A program made the position numbers and the translations under genes. 64,000 bases of DNA from Panorpa germanica (taxonomy: Eukaryota; Arthropoda; Insecta; Mecoptera; Panorpidae), in the NCBI GenBank assembly GCA_963678705.1, contig OY783218.1:10302152-10366151 (forward strand), given 5' to 3'. The notes beneath the pieces are model-generated. The model ran no database searches. It was given only the letters and a program-made list of their open reading frames with translations, and was not told the DNA's origin. Position 1 is the stretch's first letter. Every line of letters begins with the position of its first letter. Shown here one piece after another: positions 63,166-64,000 of this stretch.

Positions 63166-64000
63166 CAGTCCCTCCTTGCATGTAACGTAATTAATAGATA
63201 ACCTTTAACCAGTGTATCTTATTTTTAAATATTTTTTTGAGTGCATCAACTTTTAATAGTTATTAGCACTTAAAATAATATATACATTTATAAACATTTA
63301 CAATACATAATTTACAGCTTAGGGACACGAGTATAGGTACTTAAAATGAAGATGATTTTTAAGACTTTCTCTCCTTTCAAATATCTGCTTATAGTTTTCA
63401 GGCATATTACAGTTTTCTCTGTGCAATAAGAATAATATGTTGTCCTGTTAGTGGGTTGTTACGTTGTTCACACATTGTTTTGTATCTTTGTTATTTTAAT
63501 TTGAAATATCAATTTGAAGAAACTGTGTAATAAAGTAACCCGTTGAAAGTTTATCCAACACAAAAATTATATTTATTTAGAATTTATAACTAATCTAACA
63601 TTTACGGAAATACCTAACCTTTTGACCTTGTGATTATTTGTATAGCTTTCATAATATTTTTATAATTATTATTAAAACTTAAATATTGATAACAAATACG
63701 TTAAATAATTTATCCATGAATTACAAATTTCACATTTTCCCCATATTAATTGTCATATCCTGTCACACATTACGAAAATACGAATCTACCTGTGGCTTAG
63801 AATGTGGTTCGAAAAATCTTACTCAAACTGTAATGAGGCTGAGGCGATACGAAAAAATGTTTGTCTAGCGTTGTGGGAAAGTTATAAGCTTAGAATAATC
63901 ATTTTGAGGGTCTATAAATGTGTTTAAAATTTGATATTTAAGGAGACCCAGAACGTTCCCCCATGCAAGAAGTTTATCTCTTGGTTTTACGAAATATAAG
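63166..64000. other. Window end, flank-like DNA
   Basis: No supported gene. Block 63598-63638 resembles the flank at 55985-56025 before lysozyme-like 2, so another paralogue could lie past the window. A 60-codon open stretch at 63686-63868 has a hydrophobic start and two Cys but no recognised domain. Confidence 0.4.

Noticed and set aside
63686-63868. 60-codon ORF near the window end
   Set aside because: A hydrophobic start and two Cys are not enough; no homologous motif, no lysozyme exon signature.

Overview
The window looks like AT-rich nuclear DNA from an insect. The reasons are spliced genes with GT-AG introns, insect-type proteins (chitinolytic beta-N-acetylglucosaminidase, c-type lysozyme fold, bicoid-stability-factor/LRPPRC, a GPI-type Ly6 protein), a very high density of short inverted-repeat transposons and a LINE relic. 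The order cannot be fixed from sequence alone; a holometabolous insect (Hymenoptera or Lepidoptera) is my best guess. Gene models below are my own exon-by-exon reading, checked for splice dinucleotides and reading frame.

Layout. 1-16.5 kb is gene-poor: fold-back and MITE-type elements, diverged tandem repeats, a (TA)n tract, a PIF/Harbinger transposase scrap and one small GC-rich island. 16.6-32.3 kb holds two tandem paralogous GH20 hexosaminidase genes on the + strand with matching intron positions: the first has an intact active site, the second has lost most catalytic and sugar-binding residues and carries a duplicated last exon. 33.3-35.1 kb is a divergent pair, TMEM50-like (-) and ALG14 (+). 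35.4-38.2 kb is a five-exon Ly6/uPAR-type GPI protein (-). 38.9-42.3 kb is a single-exon, 1132-residue secreted Pro/Gln/Tyr-rich protein with YLPP repeats (-). 43.8-45.8 kb is protein-L-isoaspartate methyltransferase (+). 46.3-51.0 kb is the mitochondrial PPR protein LRPPRC/bsf (+). 53.6-61.9 kb is an array of three c-type lysozyme-like genes (+), all lacking both catalytic acids.

Two separate local duplications (hexosaminidase and lysozyme) concern folds that act on GlcNAc polymers, and both contain members that keep fold-defining features but have lost the residues for catalysis. The three lysozyme-like genes share an upstream element just before a TATA-like box. Introns and spacers are colonised by at least 13 copies of one MITE family (called M1 here) and six copies of a second TIR family (called M2 here).
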